A DNA stretch of 40,679 nucleotides, from the IMG/VR virus record IMGVR_UViG_3300021964_007024, positions 1 through 40,679 of that record; one strand, 5' to 3'. Below are positions 15,390 to 23,718 of the stretch, one piece after another. A program made the position numbers and the translations under genes. The notes beneath the pieces were generated by a model. That model saw only the letters and a program-made list of their open reading frames with translations, made no database searches and had not been told where the DNA came from. This DNA is from a virus. Positions within the stretch are counted from its first letter, which is position 1, and every line of letters starts with the position of its first letter.

Positions 15390-16169
15390 ATGAAAGTAGG
15401 AATAATCGGGTATGGGTGGATAGGAAAGGCTACACAAAAATTATTTCCAGATGCACAAATTTACGATAAGTTTATTGAAGGATATACTAAACCCTTAAAA
15501 GATTGTGACATTGCATTTTTAGCAGTTCCGACTCCTTGGAATCAAGGCGACGGCCTTGATTGTTCGGCAGTTGAGGACGCTATCTCTACTTGCGGTTGTA
15601 ATTTTATTGTAATACGTTCAGCAACACAGCCCGGGTTTGCTGATGAAATGGCAAAAAAATATAATAAACGTATAGTAGTTCAACCTGAATATCTAGGCGA
15701 AACACCCAATCATCCTTTCCTACAAATGGATGCTAGACAATTTATGATCATCGGTGGTGATCCTGAAGACAGACGTAAAGTGATTGAGTGCTATCAACAG
15801 GCTTATAATGCCAATATAACAATTAGACAGGTATCAAGATACGAAGCAGAAATAATTAAATTTACAGAAAATCGTGCTATCTTTTACAAGGTTATGCAAT
15901 GCCAAGAGCTATATGATGCATGCGAGGCTGCAGGGGTAGATTACTATACTGTTAGAGATGCGGTATATGGTGACGATCCAAGACAGAACTTATGGTTTAG
16001 TTTTGTATTTCCTAAAAACAGAGGAGCCAATAGTAAGTGTATACCTAAGGACATTTATGGTTGGTGTGCATGGGCAGAAAGTGTAGGCATTGATCCTATG
16101 GCTACAAAATCGTTGTTAGAATATAACAAAACATTACTAGAAAAGAATAACAATGTCGAAGAAAAATAA
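15390..16169 (+). CDS. Short UDP-glucose/GDP-mannose dehydrogenase-like protein
   Basis: NAD-dependent sugar-nucleotide 6-dehydrogenases make uronic acids. Visible here: the Rossmann loop GIIGYGWIG (4-12), AEIIKFTEN (153-161), which matches AELxKxxxN, and the catalytic SKCIPKD (215-221) with Cys217, Lys220 and Asp221. The protein is only 259 aa, versus about 390-450 usually. It ends about 40 residues after the catalytic cysteine, so the C-terminal UDP-sugar-binding domain is missing. It may use a different substrate, need a partner, or be a reduced phage version. A strong AAGGAG precedes the ATG. It overlaps the methyltransferase gene by 17 bases. Confidence 0.8.
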   Translation: MKVGIIGYGWIGKATQKLFPDAQIYDKFIEGYTKPLKDCDIAFLAVPTPWNQGDGLDCSAVEDAISTCGCNFIVIRSATQPGFADEMAKKYNKRIVVQPEYLGETPNHPFLQMDARQFMIIGGDPEDRRKVIECYQQAYNANITIRQVSRYEAEIIKFTENRAIFYKVMQCQELYDACEAAGVDYYTVRDAVYGDDPRQNLWFSFVFPKNRGANSKCIPKDIYGWCAWAESVGIDPMATKSLLEYNKTLLEKNNNVEEK

Positions 16170-17010
16170 AGAACCTACAAAATTTATTTCTTTAGAAGAA
16201 TTTAAAACTCACTTGACTAATCTAACTGCTGATGGAATTCATGTAAGAGATGACGGCGAATTTAGTTTTGGATTTAACTGGTATGATTACGTTCAAAATA
16301 GAATGGATGAAGACATTATATCAATGCATATGACTAATTTAAAATCTCTTTATGACGAAATTGGCATAAGCCTACAAGGTAAAACAGTTTTTGATATTGG
16401 TTGCGGTAGTGGTTTATCATCTCTATCATTTGCTAGATTAGGATGTAATAAAGTTACAAGTATGGACATAGATAAGCATTCAGTTATGGCCACACAATAC
16501 ACAAAGAATAACTTTTGGAAGGGTAATATAGAATGGAATGTCTATACACATTCTATATTAAACCCTCCGATGCCTGTTGAGCCCGAATCTCAAGATATTG
16601 TTTATTCCTGGGGTGTGTTACATCACACAGGAGATATGTGGAATGCAATACGTAACTCAATAGACTGTGTAAAACCTGGCGGGTTATTTCATGTAGCTCT
16701 TTATAGATCAGGAACTAAATTTCCTAAATCACTAGATGAAAAATATGCATTTAAATTTGGAAATAAAGAAGAAAAAATAAAAATGCTATATGATAGAGCA
16801 GGGCAAAAACTATTTTCTGTTAAAAAAGGCAGAGGAATGAATAAATTCCACGATGCATTAGACTGGTTAGGTGGTCTTCCGTATGATGTAGTTGATCCTG
16901 AGGTATTATTCGGTTGGCTAGAAAGTAAATATAATTTTAAAGTTTTGTATTTCCAAGATCGTAATGGCGGCGGAAATTTTACAGCCATATTACAGAAAGT
17001 TAAATCATGA
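16153..17010 (+). CDS. Class I SAM-dependent methyltransferase
   Basis: A 285-aa methyltransferase. Motif I is VFDIGCGSGLSS (79-90), the acidic end of strand 2 is SMDIDKHS, the post-motif region is DIVYSWGVLHHTGD (Ubie/UbiG-like), and KPGGLFHVALY marks strand 5. It likely O-methylates a sugar or small acceptor given its position between a sugar dehydrogenase and a glycosyltransferase. The overlaps on both sides (17 and 4 bases) indicate coupled translation. The DNA here is extremely AT-rich. Confidence 0.85.
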   Translation: MSKKNKEPTKFISLEEFKTHLTNLTADGIHVRDDGEFSFGFNWYDYVQNRMDEDIISMHMTNLKSLYDEIGISLQGKTVFDIGCGSGLSSLSFARLGCNKVTSMDIDKHSVMATQYTKNNFWKGNIEWNVYTHSILNPPMPVEPESQDIVYSWGVLHHTGDMWNAIRNSIDCVKPGGLFHVALYRSGTKFPKSLDEKYAFKFGNKEEKIKMLYDRAGQKLFSVKKGRGMNKFHDALDWLGGLPYDVVDPEVLFGWLESKYNFKVLYFQDRNGGGNFTAILQKVKS

Positions 17011-17714
17011 ATATTGTAACCTTTAAATGGAAGAAACCAGATACAGGTTATAAATTAAAAACACAAGTTTCTTACGGAAGCAAGCATGTTAATGTATTGT
17101 ATCAATCAATTAAACGAAATACAACTTTAGATTTTAATTTTTATTGCATCACAGATGATCCTAGCGGGCTGAATCCTGATATTAAATATATTCCTTTATG
17201 GAATAAATGTATAAACTTAGGTGGCTGTTACAATAGATTATTTGTGTTTAGTAAGGAAATGAGAAAAATTATAGGAAAAAGATTTTTGTCTATCGATTTA
17301 GATGTTGTGATAACTGGAAATATAGATAAACTATTGTTAAGAAATGAAGATTTTATAATCAATGAATACAGGTCCAAAAATAATTTCCAACAAAAATATA
17401 ATGGCGGAATGTTTATGATGAATTCGGGTTGCAGGGATCAGGTTTGGAACGAATTTGATTATCATAATTCACCTAAAATAATTGAACAACAAAAAAATAA
17501 AAGAATATTAACAGGTTCTGATCAAGCATGGATACAATATGTATTAGGCGACAACGAACATTTATTTACTAGTGAAGAAGACGGAGTTTATGATTATAAT
17601 CACTTAGGACCTGTTCTTCCTAACAACTGTAGAATAGTATTTTTTCCTGGAAAAAATGATCCAGAAATTGAAATGAATAAATTACCCTGGATAAAGGAAC
17701 ACTGGAGAGAATAA
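17007..17714 (+). CDS. Glycosyltransferase-like protein with DLD motif
   Basis: A 235-aa GT-A-like protein. The N-terminal VTFKWKK...HVNVLYQSIKRN begins the nucleotide-binding fold, the metal-binding DLD lies at 97-99 (FLSIDLDVVITG), and the acceptor-side loop NGGMFMMNSG and GSDQAWIQYVLG are typical of small hexosyltransferases in bacterial glycan clusters. It ends HWRE. Start ATG overlaps the previous TGA and its own stop meets the next ATG. Donor and acceptor are unknown. Confidence 0.75.
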   Translation: MNIVTFKWKKPDTGYKLKTQVSYGSKHVNVLYQSIKRNTTLDFNFYCITDDPSGLNPDIKYIPLWNKCINLGGCYNRLFVFSKEMRKIIGKRFLSIDLDVVITGNIDKLLLRNEDFIINEYRSKNNFQQKYNGGMFMMNSGCRDQVWNEFDYHNSPKIIEQQKNKRILTGSDQAWIQYVLGDNEHLFTSEEDGVYDYNHLGPVLPNNCRIVFFPGKNDPEIEMNKLPWIKEHWRE

Positions 17715-18394
17715 TGGATTTGAATATTATAAAAGAGATTATTGCACCTAACACAATGTGTTCACAAGAACAAGTAATTGAGTTAGATGAATTATTAGAA
17801 GAAGTTTTTGAAAATAAAATTGACGGAGACATAGTTGAGTGCGGAACATGGCGAGGAGGCCTTGCCTGTCTAATAGTGCAACATATTATTAAAAATATCA
17901 AAGCAGACAAAAAAGTTTATATATACGATACTTTTGAAGGCATGCCAGAACCAGAACCAGAAGATGTAGGTGTTCAAGGTGAAAAGGCAATAGATACATT
18001 TAATAGGTGGAAGAGAAAAGATGGAACAAGCTCAAAATGGTGTAGTTCAGGTATTGAATTTGTAGAGTCTAATTTAAATAGAATTACAGAGAATTACAAA
18101 ATCTATACAAATCTTATTAAAGGGAAAGTAGAAGATACTCTGTTAATTAAGGAAAATTTACCTAAAAAAATCTGTTTAATGAGATTAGATACTGATTGGT
18201 ATCGATCTACTAAAATAGAATTAGAAACTTTTTACCCGATGTTATCCACAGGCGGCATAGTTATAATTGATGATTATAACCATTGGCTAGGGCAACAAAA
18301 AGCGGTAAACGAATTTTTAGACGGCCTTGAATGGGAATCGTTTGAAACAGTTATAGGTGCGAATGCCGGACTTATAATAAGAAAACTTAAATAG
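17714..18394 (+). CDS. TylF/MycF-type sugar O-methyltransferase
   Basis: A 226-aa member of the macrocin O-methyltransferase family, which methylates sugar hydroxyls in natural products and surface glycans. Motif I-like VECGTWRGG is at 41-49 and YIYDTFEGMPEP follows. The family signature is LMRLDTDWYRSTKIELE, then GGIVIIDDYNHWLGQQKAV with the paired aspartates that bind Mg. The full length is present. It is the strongest hint that the cluster builds a methylated sugar. Coupled by overlap to the upstream glycosyltransferase. Confidence 0.87.
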   Translation: MDLNIIKEIIAPNTMCSQEQVIELDELLEEVFENKIDGDIVECGTWRGGLACLIVQHIIKNIKADKKVYIYDTFEGMPEPEPEDVGVQGEKAIDTFNRWKRKDGTSSKWCSSGIEFVESNLNRITENYKIYTNLIKGKVEDTLLIKENLPKKICLMRLDTDWYRSTKIELETFYPMLSTGGIVIIDDYNHWLGQQKAVNEFLDGLEWESFETVIGANAGLIIRKLK

Positions 18395-18403
18395 GAAAAT
18401 AGT

Positions 18404-18979
18404 ATGGCTAAAAAAGTAAAATATACAGAAGCACTGGATCCAAATAATCCTCATCTAGGAGGAAACTTTTTAGAGTTAAATCCTAGCACACATAGTCCAG
18501 CAGCATGGAATTATGTAATTGAAAAATACAATATTAAATCAGTTTTAGATGTTGGATCAGGAACTGGATATGCTGCTAAATGGTTTAGTGATCAGGGTAT
18601 TAACGCAACGGCAATTGACGGTCTTGAATACAATGTAAAAAATGCTGTTTATCCTACTCAACAGGTAGATTTAACAGAAAGTTCTTTTACTAAGAACGTA
18701 GATCTTGTTAATTGTGTAGAAGTTGTAGAGCACATTGAGGAGAAATATCTAAATAATCTTCTAACAACTTTATGTTGTGGAAAGTATCTGATGATGACCC
18801 ATGGACTACCAGGTCAGCCAGGACACCATCATGTGAACTGCCAACCAAAGGAATATTGGATCGATCATCTAAGAGCAAGAGGCTTTGAGGAGATACCAGA
18901 AGATTCTGCTAGATTAAAATCACTGGCGAAAAAAGCCCATCATATCAAAGATAGCGTAATGTTGTTCAAAAAGGTATAA
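18404..18979 (+). CDS. Small class I SAM-dependent methyltransferase
   Basis: A 191-aa methyltransferase with motif I LDVGSGTGYAAKW (48-60), an acidic strand-2 loop ATAIDG, and NCVEVVEHIEEKY (UbiG/UbiE-like post I). A HGLPGQPGHHHVNCQ segment near the end is rich in His and Gly and may contribute to substrate or metal binding. Third methyltransferase in the cluster. A GGAAAA ribosome-like site precedes the ATG. Substrate unknown. Confidence 0.8.
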   Translation: MAKKVKYTEALDPNNPHLGGNFLELNPSTHSPAAWNYVIEKYNIKSVLDVGSGTGYAAKWFSDQGINATAIDGLEYNVKNAVYPTQQVDLTESSFTKNVDLVNCVEVVEHIEEKYLNNLLTTLCCGKYLMMTHGLPGQPGHHHVNCQPKEYWIDHLRARGFEEIPEDSARLKSLAKKAHHIKDSVMLFKKV

Positions 18980-18983
18980 AAAA

Positions 18984-20318
18984 GTGTGCGGGTTTAGTGT
19001 ATCAACGGTAACAAATTTAGAATCATCGAACGCTTTCTGCCAACGCAGAGGACCTGACCTTACAAATACTAAAATTGTTAATGGCATACAGTTTTTACAT
19101 AATCTACTGCATATAACGGGAGAAGTAACTCCACAACCATTAATTAAGGATGACATTGTTTGTGTGTTCAATGGAGAGATTTATAACTATACTTCTTTTG
19201 GTTCATATAAAAGCGATGGTGAATGCATTATTGATTTATATGAAAAAACAGGAGAAGAATTTGTAAAAAAATTAGATGGGGAATTTGCACTATGCCTAAT
19301 TGATTTTAAACAAGAAAAAATTATTATTTCTGTTGATACATTTAGTTGTAAACCCCTTTGGTATGAATTTAATCAGAATGGATTCTGCATAGGATCATAT
19401 AATAGTCAATTAACCGGATTAGGATTCAATAAAGGACAAAAATTAAAATCAAATACAACACTAATTTTTAATTCTAGAAATTTTTCTCAGATAAGATCGT
19501 ATGAAAATAGAACTTTTGATCTTAGACAGCACAAAACAACATTTAACGACTGGCTTAGTGCATTTACCAAGAGCATTCAGAAAAGAACTGCAAATACAAC
19601 TCAAGGAATGTTTGTAGGATTAAGTTCGGGGTATGATAGTGGAGCAATTGCGTGTGAATTAGAAAAACAAAATGTATCTTTCAAAGCATATTCTATTATA
19701 AACAATGAAAACCCCATGGTCATGAATGAAAGATTAAAAAAGATTAGTAACACTGAAGCATTTACTATGACCGAACAAGAGTTTGCAACTTGGAAAAATG
19801 AATTGAATAATAATTGTGAGAATTTCATGTATGATGACGGATTTAGGAACTACGATATTAAAAAAGATCAAGCATCGATGGGGTTATCGGCAATTTGTAA
19901 CCGTGCTAATTCCGAAAATCGAAGAATATATTTTAGCGGCCAAGGCGCAGACGAAATTATTAGTGACTATGGTTTTAGAGGTAAGAAAATTTACAAACAC
20001 AGTGGCTTTGGAGGGTTATATCCGGAAAAATTAGAAGGTTTTTTTCCGTGGCATAGTTTTTATGATGGAACACAAATACAATATCTAAACAAAGAAGAAT
20101 ATGTTGCTGGACATTTTGGTATAGAAACAAGATATCCATTTTTAGATAACGATCTTGTCCAAGAATTTTTATGGTTAACTCCTGAACTTAAAAATAGCAA
20201 ATATAAGAGTTGCTTGGATGCGTATCTAACAAGAAACAATTTTCCTTTTGAGCCTTCGGAGAAGAGAGGATTCAATGTAGTAGCAAAAGGAAAGAAAATG
20301 AAGAAAGCAAAGGGATGA
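18984..20318 (+). CDS. Asparagine-synthase-like glutamine amidotransferase
   Basis: A class II glutamine amidotransferase joined to an ATP-pyrophosphatase synthase domain, 444 aa (bacterial AsnB is about 550). Cys2 is the nucleophile after a GTG start (fMet-Cys-Gly). RRGPD is at 21-25 and NGEIYNY at 63-69. The synthase P-loop is SSGYDSG (214-220) instead of the usual SGGLDS. FSGQGADEI is at 317-325. In O-antigen clusters such enzymes amidate uronic acids, which would fit the nearby sugar dehydrogenase; true asparagine production is the alternative. No clear Shine-Dalgarno precedes the GTG, which lies four bases after the previous stop. Confidence 0.85.
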   Translation: MCGFSVSTVTNLESSNAFCQRRGPDLTNTKIVNGIQFLHNLLHITGEVTPQPLIKDDIVCVFNGEIYNYTSFGSYKSDGECIIDLYEKTGEEFVKKLDGEFALCLIDFKQEKIIISVDTFSCKPLWYEFNQNGFCIGSYNSQLTGLGFNKGQKLKSNTTLIFNSRNFSQIRSYENRTFDLRQHKTTFNDWLSAFTKSIQKRTANTTQGMFVGLSSGYDSGAIACELEKQNVSFKAYSIINNENPMVMNERLKKISNTEAFTMTEQEFATWKNELNNNCENFMYDDGFRNYDIKKDQASMGLSAICNRANSENRRIYFSGQGADEIISDYGFRGKKIYKHSGFGGLYPEKLEGFFPWHSFYDGTQIQYLNKEEYVAGHFGIETRYPFLDNDLVQEFLWLTPELKNSKYKSCLDAYLTRNNFPFEPSEKRGFNVVAKGKKMKKAKG

Positions 20319-20944
20319 GTTCAATAACTGTGGTAATAGCAGGCGATAGAAACTTCGAGGAATATGTCTCGAAAAGTGTTGATTATGCACGTCGTGTTGG
20401 ATATGAGCCAAAAATTTATGATCTCGGTGGTTTAGGATACGGAAAGCCATTCAAAGGAAGAGTAAGTCCACAAGTAGGAGCAAAAATACCTGCCAAGCCT
20501 GGAATTATTCTCGATGCAATAAGCGAAATTAACGAAGGTGATTATATTGCATGGGTAGATGCTGATGCACTGATAGAAAAACGATTTGATGAAATTATGG
20601 AAGACTATGATTTAGGTGTTACCGTAAGACAACCTAAACAGAAAGAAAATAGTTTGCCAATAAATGCAGGAATTGTGTTTGCAAGAAAAACTCCGCAAGC
20701 AATTTCATTTATTCAAGAATGGATTAAACTGTGCGAAAGCGGAGTTAGTGATCAACAAGAATTAAACAAACTATGCCAAGTAACAACAAAGAACACAAAT
20801 AGTTTAGTTGAAAGAAATGGAGTAAGGATACGTGTTTTTCCTTGCGCAATATACAATAATGTATATTTTGCCAAAAAAGAAACACCGAATGCAAAAATTA
20901 AACACTATAAGAGTAAATTAAGACATCTTTGGCCTAAGGATTAA
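20315..20944 (+). CDS. Glycosyltransferase-like (nucleotide-diphospho-sugar transferase) protein
   Basis: A 209-aa GT-A-like protein with ITVVIAGDRNFEEY at the N-terminus, DAD at 82-84 in YIAWVDADALI, the loop PINAGIVFARKT and a C-terminal IKHYKSKLRHLWP providing the late His. It resembles nucleotide-diphospho-sugar transferases of plant and bacterial type. Acceptor unknown. ATG overlaps the previous TGA. Confidence 0.7.
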   Translation: MSSITVVIAGDRNFEEYVSKSVDYARRVGYEPKIYDLGGLGYGKPFKGRVSPQVGAKIPAKPGIILDAISEINEGDYIAWVDADALIEKRFDEIMEDYDLGVTVRQPKQKENSLPINAGIVFARKTPQAISFIQEWIKLCESGVSDQQELNKLCQVTTKNTNSLVERNGVRIRVFPCAIYNNVYFAKKETPNAKIKHYKSKLRHLWPKD

Positions 20945-20945
20945 T

Positions 20946-21770
20946 ATGAAAATACTAGTAACAGGAAGCAACGGATACATAGGAAAGCATTTATGTAAGA
21001 TGCTCGACGGAAAACACGAAGTTTACGGATTAGATCTACATGAATCAAGTCATACTACTCATGTTAGCAAGTATTATCAAATAAACATTGACGAAAATTT
21101 TCAACTTTTTGAAGATTTTGATTGTGTCATACACCTTGCGGCTCTAGTAAGAGTTGGTGAAAGTGTTCAATACCCAACAAAGTATTATACAACTAATATT
21201 GTCGGAACTAGAAATGTATTAAATGGTATTTCATTCAAAAATTTTGTATTCGGATCAACTGGTGCAGCAGCAACGCCAACATCACCATATGCAATATCAA
21301 AATTAAAAGCAGAAGATGAAGTTAAAAACATATGCGAAGAAAAAACTGTTCCGTATACAATGTTTAGATTTTATAATGTTACCGGAACCGACGGATTTCC
21401 AGCAACCAACCCGGACGGACTGTTCTTTAAATTAACAGAAGCCATAGAAACTGGTGAATTTAATATATACGGCGGCGATTATGACACTCCAGACGGAACG
21501 CCAATAAGAGATTATGTTCATGTAAATGAAATTTGTCAAGCACTATCTGATGCTATCGATCATCCATCTAATTCCATCGAAAATTTAGGTCACGGTAAAG
21601 GTTACAGTGTTAAAGAAATTGTAAAAACGTTTCAAGAAGTTAATAATGTCCAATTTAAGATTAATATTATGGATCGAAGAGAAGGAGATCCGCCCAAAAC
21701 TATATTAGATTCAGTTTCACCATACATGTCAAACATGTATTCATTGGAAGACTATCTAAAAATTAATTGA
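20946..21770 (+). CDS. NAD-dependent sugar epimerase/dehydratase (GalE-like)
   Basis: Short-chain dehydrogenase-type sugar-nucleotide epimerase, 274 aa (GalE is about 340). The NAD loop is VTGSNGYIG (5-13), HLAALVRVGESV is the GalE-like strand 4, the catalytic site is Ser104 with Tyr115 and Lys119 (YAISK), and TPIRDYVHVNE is the GalE signature. It probably interconverts UDP-glucose and UDP-galactose or their uronic or amino forms. It ends the sugar cluster; a consensus promoter for the next unit overlaps its stop codon. Confidence 0.87.
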   Translation: MKILVTGSNGYIGKHLCKMLDGKHEVYGLDLHESSHTTHVSKYYQINIDENFQLFEDFDCVIHLAALVRVGESVQYPTKYYTTNIVGTRNVLNGISFKNFVFGSTGAAATPTSPYAISKLKAEDEVKNICEEKTVPYTMFRFYNVTGTDGFPATNPDGLFFKLTEAIETGEFNIYGGDYDTPDGTPIRDYVHVNEICQALSDAIDHPSNSIENLGHGKGYSVKEIVKTFQEVNNVQFKINIMDRREGDPPKTILDSVSPYMSNMYSLEDYLKIN

Positions 21771-21795
21771 CAATGAAAAAAAATTGTGTTAGAAT
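21767..21795 (+). promoter_or_regulatory. Consensus sigma-70-type promoter
   Basis: TTGACA (21767-21772), 17 bases, TAGAAT (21790-21795). The -35 box contains the TGA stop of the upstream epimerase gene. About 17-20 bases of leader follow, including GGAGG at 21808-21812 before the ATG at 21819. Confidence 0.8.
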
Positions 21796-21818
21796 AATAA
21801 AGACAATGGAGGTTTAAC

Positions 21819-22016
21819 ATGCTACACAAGATTAGTGAAATGTGTGACAAAGTCAATGTAATGTATGAAAGATCTATGAATTTACGTAGATTAAAATACG
21901 ACACACCTAAAGATCAACAAAATCAAAATGAAATTCAATTTTTAATTGATGACATCCAATCTTTGGCTAGGGAAGTTGGCAATGATGTAAGTCCTTACAA
22001 CAAACAGGATGACTAA
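21819..22016 (+). CDS. Small helical protein, unknown
   Basis: A 65-aa charged protein, predicted helical, with no motif I recognise. Expression signals are very good: consensus promoter and GGAGG six bases before the ATG. It is the first gene of a plus-strand run of small genes and overlaps the next by 8 bases. Confidence 0.75.
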   Translation: MLHKISEMCDKVNVMYERSMNLRRLKYDTPKDQQNQNEIQFLIDDIQSLAREVGNDVSPYNKQDD

Positions 22017-22257
22017 GATATATGAGTCACCGGACGGTGGTTCCACAGTGTATGAAAGAGACACCAAAACTGGAAAAAGAAAATGCATATCAAAGCCTAA
22101 CCGTCCAGATTATCATATTTTGGATCACGAATGGCAAGAAATTACCGAATTAGCAGAAAGTGGAAATAAAGCCTTGCAAAATTCACTAAAAGAACTTAAA
22201 ATATTATATAACTTGGTAAGAGATCCTAGTGAATTAAATGAATGGTGGAATGAATAG
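22009..22257 (+). CDS. Small hypothetical protein
   Basis: An 82-aa protein with an N-terminal beta-rich half (YESPDGGSTVYERDTKTG) followed by a helical acidic half ending NEWWNE. Similar small proteins occur in marine phages in my recollection, without function. It overlaps both the upstream gene and the lipoprotein gene that follows. Confidence 0.75.
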   Translation: MTKIYESPDGGSTVYERDTKTGKRKCISKPNRPDYHILDHEWQEITELAESGNKALQNSLKELKILYNLVRDPSELNEWWNE

Positions 22258-22414
22258 AGTAGTAGGTATTGTAATCCTAATGTTTTTATTAAATGCATGC
22301 TCCACGACTGTGGCAGTATTAGATGTTACGGCATCAACAGCAATATATGCCGGCAAAACCGTGGTTAATACGATAGATGCTGTAACACCAGATATAGTAA
22401 ACGGAGATGATTAG
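22250..22414 (+). CDS. Small lipoprotein (54 aa)
   Basis: Signal peptide MNRVVGIVILMFLLNAC: one Arg, a hydrophobic core and a lipobox LNAC with Cys17 as the predicted lipidated residue. The mature part is short and ends VVNTIDAVTPDIVNGDD, an arrangement resembling tiny bacterial lipoproteins that end near an xDAxTPD motif. It is predicted to be anchored in a membrane leaflet, function unknown. It overlaps the upstream gene by 8 bases, and its TAG shares a base with the GTG start of the next gene. Confidence 0.7.
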   Translation: MNRVVGIVILMFLLNACSTTVAVLDVTASTAIYAGKTVVNTIDAVTPDIVNGDD

Positions 22415-22875
22415 TGGCAGGACTTAAACTTAATGAAATACTAGGAGCAGTTGATCTCAATGGTAAGGAAGTATGGGATGACCTTAACGACGATCAGCGC
22501 AAGAGCGTAGTATTTTACACTCTTAATCGCTATATAAGCGTCATACAAGGGTCTCGAGAAGAAAAGGAGCACTTTGTATTACTAGGCAACGAACGCTTTA
22601 ACAAGCACCTTTTCCTGCTTTTAAATAAACATCCAAAATTGTTATGGCAATTGGCATGCAGTTGTGGTCATGAGTCAAAAAAAGTATTCTTTCACAAGTG
22701 GATGAAGTTAACCAAGTCAAAAAACAAGAAGGCAGAGTTTTTGGGTAAACTATATCCTAACATGAAGAATGAGGATTTAGAAGCTCTAGCAAAAATTACC
22801 ACTGATAAGGAGATAAAGGAATACTGTGCTGAACTTGGTTGGGACAAAAAAGAAATCAATGCAATTAAATTATAA
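22414..22875 (+). CDS. Conserved hypothetical protein, GTG start
   Basis: A 153-aa soluble, helical, Lys-rich protein. The start is GTG at 22414, with GGAG at 22403-22406. Its sequence ends CAELGWDKKEINAIKL. I associate this type with T4-like marine phage replication regions, but no motif names a function. It overlaps the zinc-finger gene by 17 bases. Confidence 0.75.
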   Translation: MAGLKLNEILGAVDLNGKEVWDDLNDDQRKSVVFYTLNRYISVIQGSREEKEHFVLLGNERFNKHLFLLLNKHPKLLWQLACSCGHESKKVFFHKWMKLTKSKNKKAEFLGKLYPNMKNEDLEALAKITTDKEIKEYCAELGWDKKEINAIKL

Positions 22876-23545
22876 GTGCGGATACTGCGGCAAAGCCTTT
22901 ACTAGAGAGAAAACACTCTCTGTGCATATATGCGAACCAAAAAGACGACATCTTTCAAAAAATGAAAAGCATGTTCAGTTAGCATTACTCACCTATCAGA
23001 GATTTTATGAAATAAGTCAGAACACACAAAAGAAAAAACCATTTGATGACTTTGTAGGAAGTCCTTACTACAATGCGTTTGTAAAATTTGGCAGTTTTAT
23101 GGCAAATACCATACCAATTTATCCAGAGAGATTTATAGATTTTGTGATTAAGAGTGGTGTGAAATTAGATCATTGGTGCCGTGATGAACTGTATGACACA
23201 TACCTGGAAGAACTAATTAGAATAGAGCCGGCAGATGGTGCAATCCAGAGAACAATACAAACAATGATGGATTGGGCTGATGATAAAGACGCCCAGTGGA
23301 ATCATTATTTTAATTATGTTAACCTAAATAGGGCAACGCATGATATTAAGGAAGGAAAAATATCTCCTTGGATTTTATTGAATTCTAAAACTGGAAAATC
23401 CATGCTACAAAAACTCAATGATGAACAATTAGAAATTGTAAGCCCAATCATAAATCCACAATTTTGGCTCAAAAAATTTAAAACGCTGCCTGCTGATGTG
23501 GAACTGGTAAGAGATGTAATAAAAGAGGCAATGATAGATCAATGA
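22859..23545 (+). CDS. C2H2 zinc-finger protein
   Basis: A 228-aa protein with an N-terminal zinc-finger-like motif CGYCGKAFTREKTLSVHIC (Cys-x2-Cys, then His-x-Cys), followed by EPKRR. The rest is helical with many aromatics and no catalytic signature. Similar proteins with a finger at the extreme N-terminus are conserved in T4-like marine phages. DNA or RNA binding is probable; the role is not established. I start at the ATG at 22859, close to the finger; a GTG at 22826 with AAAGGA upstream is an alternative. Confidence 0.75.
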   Translation: MQLNYKCGYCGKAFTREKTLSVHICEPKRRHLSKNEKHVQLALLTYQRFYEISQNTQKKKPFDDFVGSPYYNAFVKFGSFMANTIPIYPERFIDFVIKSGVKLDHWCRDELYDTYLEELIRIEPADGAIQRTIQTMMDWADDKDAQWNHYFNYVNLNRATHDIKEGKISPWILLNSKTGKSMLQKLNDEQLEIVSPIINPQFWLKKFKTLPADVELVRDVIKEAMIDQ

Positions 23546-23718
23546 AAAAAAGAATACTACAAGACGGAACCGAAGTAGAAGAACTTGATAAGCCTATTAA
23601 CCTAACCATTCTAACTAAATGTCCTAAAAAATGGAAAATCATTGACATGGAGACTGGAGAGTGTTATACTGCTAGTGGTGAATATGAAATCTACAGACAA
23701 TGGAAATTAGATGCCTGA
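23542..23718 (+). CDS. Small hypothetical protein (58 aa)
   Basis: Starts MKKRILQDGTEVEELD and ends IYRQWKLDA. Predicted mostly beta (two or three strands, with KWKIIDMETGECY central), so it may be a tiny barrel-like domain. It overlaps the zinc-finger gene by 4 bases (ATGA) and the next gene by 8 bases. The tight packing supports a real gene despite its small size. Confidence 0.65.
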   Translation: MKKRILQDGTEVEELDKPINLTILTKCPKKWKIIDMETGECYTASGEYEIYRQWKLDA

